9,216 bases of DNA, from NCBI GenBank assembly GCA_002427055.1, contig DIPA01000050.1:24574-33789 (forward strand), in the 5' to 3' direction. Source of the DNA: Firmicutes bacterium UBA5500. GTDB lineage: Bacteria; Bacillota; UBA994; UBA5500. Numbering within the stretch: position 1 is the stretch's first letter; every line of letters begins with the position of its first letter. Of this stretch, positions 7,041 through 9,216 are shown piece by piece. Under the pieces are notes generated by a model. The model was given only the letters and a program-made list of their open reading frames with translations. It was not told where the DNA came from and searched no databases. The position numbers and the translations under genes were made by a program.

Positions 7041-7049
7041 CTGAGTCTG

Positions 7050-7121
7050 TTGCGTTTTTATGTGTTTAGGGTTCCCCGGTTGCTACGTGGGTTTATACGG
7101 CTGTTTATTCGCAAAAAATGA
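7050..7121 (+). CDS. spoVM: Stage V sporulation protein M (SpoVM), 23 residues, TTG start
   Basis: SpoVM is a tiny amphipathic helix that inserts into the outer forespore membrane, senses its positive curvature and anchors SpoIVA, so starting spore coat assembly and cortex formation. The peptide here begins MRFYVFRVPRLLRGF and ends IRKK. From memory, B. subtilis SpoVM begins MKFYTIKLPKFLGGI. The match keeps Phe3, Tyr4, a basic residue at 7, Pro9, a basic residue at 10, Leu12, Gly14, Ile16 and Arg17, and a basic tail. The helix after Pro9 has alternating hydrophobic and Arg residues, as expected. It is 3 residues shorter than the 26-residue B. subtilis peptide. The TTG start is read from GAGGGGGG (7033-7040) and from the alignment. 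Gene order (after rpe, before oppositely oriented rpmB) is the same as in B. subtilis. It is easily missed by gene callers because of its length and TTG start. Confidence 0.85.
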   Translation: MRFYVFRVPRLLRGFIRLFIRKK

Positions 7122-7127
7122 GACAGC

Positions 7128-7155
7128 AAAAAAGCACTGGCGTGCCAGTGCTTTT
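7128..7155. terminator. Bidirectional intrinsic terminator between spoVM and rpmB
   Basis: GCACTGG (7134-7140), loop CGTG, and CCAGTGC (7145-7151) form a perfect stem flanked by six A (7128-7133) and four T (7152-7155). Read on the + strand it ends the rpe/spoVM-side transcript 6 bases after the spoVM stop. Read on the minus strand it has a six-T tail and ends rpmB, whose stop lies 15 bases away. The A and T flanks can extend the stem by about four pairs. Confidence 0.9.
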
Positions 7156-7166
7156 GGCCTATTATT

Positions 7167-7358
7167 CTAGATTGCACGTGTAATTCTACCTGAGCGAATG
7201 CAGGTTGTGCACACGTTCTTGCGGACGGTGGTACCATCAAGATTAATGCGGATTCGTTGGATGTTGGGTAACCAAACCCTCTTAACCCTATTATCGGATT
7301 TACTAATTCTATGACCAACAGCGCGGGACTTGCCGCATATATCGCACCTCGAACTCAT
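7167..7358 (-). CDS. rpmB: 50S ribosomal protein L28, zinc-ribbon (four-cysteine) form
   Basis: L28 is a structural protein of the large ribosomal subunit. The 63-residue product starts MSSRCDICGKSRAVGHRISKS and ends CIRSGRITRAI. Cys5, Cys8, Cys50 and Cys53 form two CxxC pairs, so this is the zinc-binding (C+) version. Cysteine-free copies are the ones induced on zinc starvation in some bacteria. The start ATG (complement of 7356-7358) has a near-perfect AAAGGAGGTG just upstream. A longer reading from 7394 would bury that ribosome site and the promoter -10 in the coding region. The gene is single, on the minus strand, between spoVM and asp23, as in B. subtilis. It has its own sigma-A-like promoter and ends at the shared terminator. 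Confidence 0.97.
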   Translation of the reverse strand: MSSRCDICGKSRAVGHRISKSDNRVKRVWLPNIQRIRINLDGTTVRKNVCTTCIRSGRITRAI

Positions 7359-7363
7359 GAGCG

Positions 7364-7373
7364 CACCTCCTTT
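7364..7373 (-). promoter_or_regulatory. Ribosome binding site of rpmB
   Basis: On the minus strand AAAGGAGGTG lies 5 bases before the ATG. It is nearly a full complement of the 16S rRNA 3' end, the strongest ribosome site in the window, as expected for a ribosomal protein gene. It fixes the start at 7358. Confidence 0.85.
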
Positions 7374-7384
7374 TTTACTTTGCC

Positions 7385-7413
7385 ATTGTATCATGCACCA
7401 GTGACACTGACAA
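7385..7413 (-). promoter_or_regulatory. Sigma-A-type promoter of rpmB
   Basis: On the minus strand TTGTCA (7408-7413; 5 of 6 consensus bases) and TACAAT (7385-7390; 5 of 6) are separated by exactly 17 bases. A TG one base before the -10 gives an extended -10 (TGATACAAT). Transcription would start near 7378, leaving a leader of about 20 bases that carries little more than the Shine-Dalgarno sequence. Confidence 0.8.
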
Positions 7414-7461
7414 GCGTTTACCTGAAGACAGTTTCCCTGTAATTGGGCCTCTCAGTGAAAT

Positions 7462-7492
7462 TTGGCGTTTTTTTGCCTAGCTATGCTATAAT
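7462..7492 (+). promoter_or_regulatory. Sigma-A-type promoter of asp23-fakA (extended -10)
   Basis: TATAAT (7487-7492) is a perfect -10, preceded by TG one base upstream (TGCTATAAT). A weak -35, TTGGCG (7462-7467), lies 19 bases away, so the extended -10 probably does most of the work. Transcription would start near 7499, giving a leader of about 79 bases before the ATG at 7578. That leader has only short palindromes (CTAGCTAG 7548-7555; CCTATAGG 7560-7567). I see no riboswitch or attenuator in it. Confidence 0.75.
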
Positions 7493-7577
7493 AGGTAGAC
7501 TTATGTTACAGAGATTTGTAAGCGAAGGCTGCTGTTGCTAAAGTGATCTAGCTAGAAATCCTATAGGGGGGTTATAG

Positions 7578-7943
7578 ATGAGCCAAGTCACTGTTAATGA
7601 ATTTGGCCGAATTATTGTGGCTGATGATGCCATCGCAACGATAGCGGGCGCCGCTGCGCTTGAGAGTTATGGATTGGTGGGGATGTGCTCTCGTAGTCGC
7701 CTTAAGGACAATTTTGTTGAGCTGCTAGGCAAAGAGAACCTATCTCGCGGAGTAGAGGTAACTGTCAACAATGACAGGGTCATTGTTGATCTGTACATTA
7801 TTGTGAGTTACGGTACTAAAATATCTGAAGTAGCGCAAAACGTAATGGAAACCGTAAAGTATGCGGTAGAAAACCTGATAGGCTTGCATGTTGATCAAGT
7901 TAACGTCAATGTGCAGGGAGTGCGCGTCAGTCAGGTCAAGTAG
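7578..7943 (+). CDS. yloU: Asp23/Gls24 family envelope stress protein (YloU)
   Basis: The 121-residue protein fits the Asp23/Gls24 (DUF322) family, alkaline-shock-type proteins associated with the membrane in several Firmicutes. Typical features are the N-terminal G-R-I-I-V-A segment, A-A-L-E-S-Y-G-L-V-G-M (about residues 26-36), the V-D-L-Y-I-I-V-S-Y-G strand, the helix I-S-E-V-A-Q-N-V-M-E-T-V-K-Y-A-V and the closing V-N-V-N-V-Q-G-V strand. There is no membrane helix, so any membrane contact must be through a partner. ATG 7578 follows GGGGGG (7566-7571). The gene is first in its transcript, with its own promoter (7462-7492). It ends 15 bases before fakA, a pairing kept in many Firmicutes, which suggests a link with membrane lipid state. 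Its exact biochemical role is not known. Confidence 0.93.
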   Translation: MSQVTVNEFGRIIVADDAIATIAGAAALESYGLVGMCSRSRLKDNFVELLGKENLSRGVEVTVNNDRVIVDLYIIVSYGTKISEVAQNVMETVKYAVENLIGLHVDQVNVNVQGVRVSQVK

Positions 7944-7958
7944 GGGGGCTCTAGGCCT

Positions 7959-9216
7959 ATGCAAATGATAGATGCTGTTCTGTTCAAGCAGATGGTGCTT
8001 ATGGGCGCGCATAGTTTGGAGAAGAATCGTATTGCTGTTGACGCCCTAAATGTCTTTCCCGTCCCAGACGGAGATACTGGCACCAACATGAATTTAACCA
8101 TGCAGGCGGTTGTGAAGGCTGTTAATCAGGTGCATGAGTTGCATGTGGGCAAAATTGCAGCGGCATGTGCTACCGGATCGTTAATGGGAGCCCGTGGTAA
8201 CTCAGGTGTTATTCTCTCACAGCTGTTTCGAGGTTTTGGGCGTTACTTAGAGGATAAGTCAGAGATTACAGCGCTTGATCTGATGCAGGCGCTAGTTGCC
8301 GGCACAGAAACTGTTTACAAGGCTGTACGCAAACCTGTGGAGGGGACAATTCTGACGGTGATGCGCGAGGCATCGCAGACTGCTAGCAAAGCTGCTACCA
8401 AACATAACGAGCTTCTGCCGACCTTACAGTCGTTAGTGAAGCAGGCTGAGAGCACTTTGGCAAAGACCCCAGAGCTATTACCAGTTCTCAGGCAGGCTGG
8501 CGTGGTTGATGCTGGGGGCCAGGGGTTGCTTTATATTTTTCGGGGCTGGTTGGCTGCTGCGCAGGGCGAAGAGGTACAGGATGCTGTTCTCGAACCTGAA
8601 ACTGCCGTGCCGATGCCTGAACCGGTAGTAAATGGCGAAATTGAGTTTGGCTATTGCACCGAGTTTCTTATTCTTTCCCCTAGTATTGGAGAGGATGCGC
8701 TGCATGAAGAACTTGATTCTCTTGGAGATTCTTTGCTGGTCGTCGGTGATCAGAACTTACTGAAGGTGCATGTGCATACCAATAATCCGGGGCAAGCTCT
8801 GCAAATTGGTCTAGCATATGGGCAACTTAGTGGGATCAAGATCGAGAATATGCGAGAACAACATACAGCTTTGCATTGGGATAGCGATAATACACCTGGT
8901 CAGCCTTTGCGGCCAGTTGGCGTGGTTGCAGTGGCTGTTGGTGATGGTATGTCGGAGATTTTCACTAGTCTGGGTGTAGATGCGATAGTAACCGGTGGGC
9001 AAACTATGAACCCGAGTACAGAAGATTTAGCTAACGCTGCTTCATCTGTGCGTGCGGAGCAGATAGTTATTCTGCCTAACAATAAGAATATCGTTATGGC
9101 TGCTGAGCAGGTGTCAGAGGTAATTGACAAACCAGTTCATGTTATTCCTACGCGGAGCCTGCCTCAAGGGCTTAGCGCCTTAATGTCTTATACTAATGAT
9201 CCGGCCGACCTAGATG
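7959..9216 (+). CDS. fakA: Fatty acid kinase catalytic subunit FakA (YloV, Dak2 family), 3' end outside window
   Basis: FakA uses ATP to phosphorylate fatty acids bound to FakB, giving acyl-phosphate for phospholipid synthesis via PlsX/PlsY. The frame is open for 419 codons to the window edge. The full family length is about 550, so the loss is only truncation by the window. The N-terminal DhaL/Dak2 ATP-binding domain (about 1-200) has NVFPVPDGDTGTNM with metal-binding Asp37 and Asp39 and Asn43, then GARGNSGVILSQLFRG, and then GVVDAGGQGLLYI. A linker (about 205-225) rich in Glu and Pro leads to the middle domain, with FGYCTEFLI (Cys233) and KVHVHTNNPG (His271, His273). These are the conserved Cys/His residues that hold zinc in studied FakA. 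The C-terminal DegV-like FakB-interaction domain starts near PLRPVGVVAVAVGDG. ATG 7959 follows GGGGGG (7943-7948) and lies 15 bases after yloU, so the two are cotranscribed. Confidence 0.95.
   Translation, partial: MQMIDAVLFKQMVLMGAHSLEKNRIAVDALNVFPVPDGDTGTNMNLTMQAVVKAVNQVHELHVGKIAAACATGSLMGARGNSGVILSQLFRGFGRYLEDKSEITALDLMQALVAGTETVYKAVRKPVEGTILTVMREASQTASKAATKHNELLPTLQSLVKQAESTLAKTPELLPVLRQAGVVDAGGQGLLYIFRGWLAAAQGEEVQDAVLEPETAVPMPEPVVNGEIEFGYCTEFLILSPSIGEDALHEELDSLGDSLLVVGDQNLLKVHVHTNNPGQALQIGLAYGQLSGIKIENMREQHTALHWDSDNTPGQPLRPVGVVAVAVGDGMSEIFTSLGVDAIVTGGQTMNPSTEDLANAASSVRAEQIVILPNNKNIVMAAEQVSEVIDKPVHVIPTRSLPQGLSALMSYTNDPADLD

Noticed and set aside
7020..7049. GTG 7020 as the spoVM start, overlapping the previous stop
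   Set aside because: It has no ribosome site, and the ten added residues do not match SpoVM. TTG 7050 gives the conserved FY near the N-terminus.
7058..7318. Minus-strand 86-codon open frame across spoVM, the terminator and rpmB
   Set aside because: It lies antisense to spoVM, runs through the terminator hairpin, and overlaps rpmB in another frame. It is a shadow.
7499..7577. Riboswitch or attenuator in the asp23 leader
   Set aside because: The leader is only about 79 bases with two 8-base palindromes. No aptamer-like fold or terminator with a T run is visible.
7740..8012. Minus-strand 90-codon open frame antisense to yloU and the start of fakA
   Set aside because: It crosses two well-supported genes and shows no motif or ribosome site.
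9100..9216. fakA as a broken gene
   Set aside because: The frame is intact to the last base; only the window ends.

Overview
This window looks like a core-chromosome segment of a spore-forming Firmicute, most likely an anaerobe of the Clostridia or Negativicutes. That is inferred from gene order and protein character. The order yugP, rsmB, rlmN, stp, prkC, rsgA, rpe, spoVM, rpmB (opposite strand), yloU/asp23, yloV/fakA closely follows the Bacillus subtilis stp-prkC-cpgA-rpe-(thiN)-spoVM-rpmB-yloU-yloV locus. A recognisable SpoVM peptide points to endospore formation. I see no mobile element, CRISPR array, tRNA or rRNA.

Region 1 (1-6749, + strand) is a tightly packed apparent operon. It holds the 3' end of a YugP-type zinc peptidase, two rRNA methyltransferases (RsmB and RlmN), a PP2C phosphatase with its PASTA serine/threonine kinase (Stp/PrkC), the ribosome-assembly GTPase RsgA and ribulose-phosphate 3-epimerase (Rpe). 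Genes overlap by 1-4 bases or lie 2-40 bases apart, and no terminator is visible between them. RsgA has no ATG, GTG or TTG codon that would give a complete N-terminus. The best start is an ATT codon overlapping the prkC stop, preceded by a good Shine-Dalgarno sequence.

Region 2 (6750-7155, + strand) has an 85-base gap with a possible promoter and a hairpin that could hide a ribosome binding site. A 61-residue two-helix membrane protein of unknown function follows, then a 23-codon gene for SpoVM starting at TTG, then a perfect-stem bidirectional terminator. B. subtilis has thiN at this place instead of the 61-residue gene.

Region 3 (7167-7577) holds rpmB (zinc-ribbon L28) on the minus strand. 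It converges on spoVM across the shared terminator and is divergent from asp23. Both divergent promoters can be read: TTGTCA-17-TACAAT for rpmB, and an extended -10 TGCTATAAT for asp23.

Region 4 (7578-9216, + strand) is the conserved pair of an Asp23-family protein and the fatty-acid kinase FakA, whose 3' end lies outside the window.

The genes combine ribosome maturation (RsmB, RlmN, RsgA, L28), cell-wall-sensing phospho-signalling (PrkC/Stp; in B. subtilis PrkC phosphorylates the RsgA orthologue CpgA), central carbon metabolism (Rpe), spore coat assembly (SpoVM) and membrane lipid supply (FakA). No wholly new system is visible. The most unusual points are the AUU-type start of rsgA, the TTG-started spoVM peptide with its unknown membrane-protein partner, and the run of G-rich ribosome binding sites in the second half.
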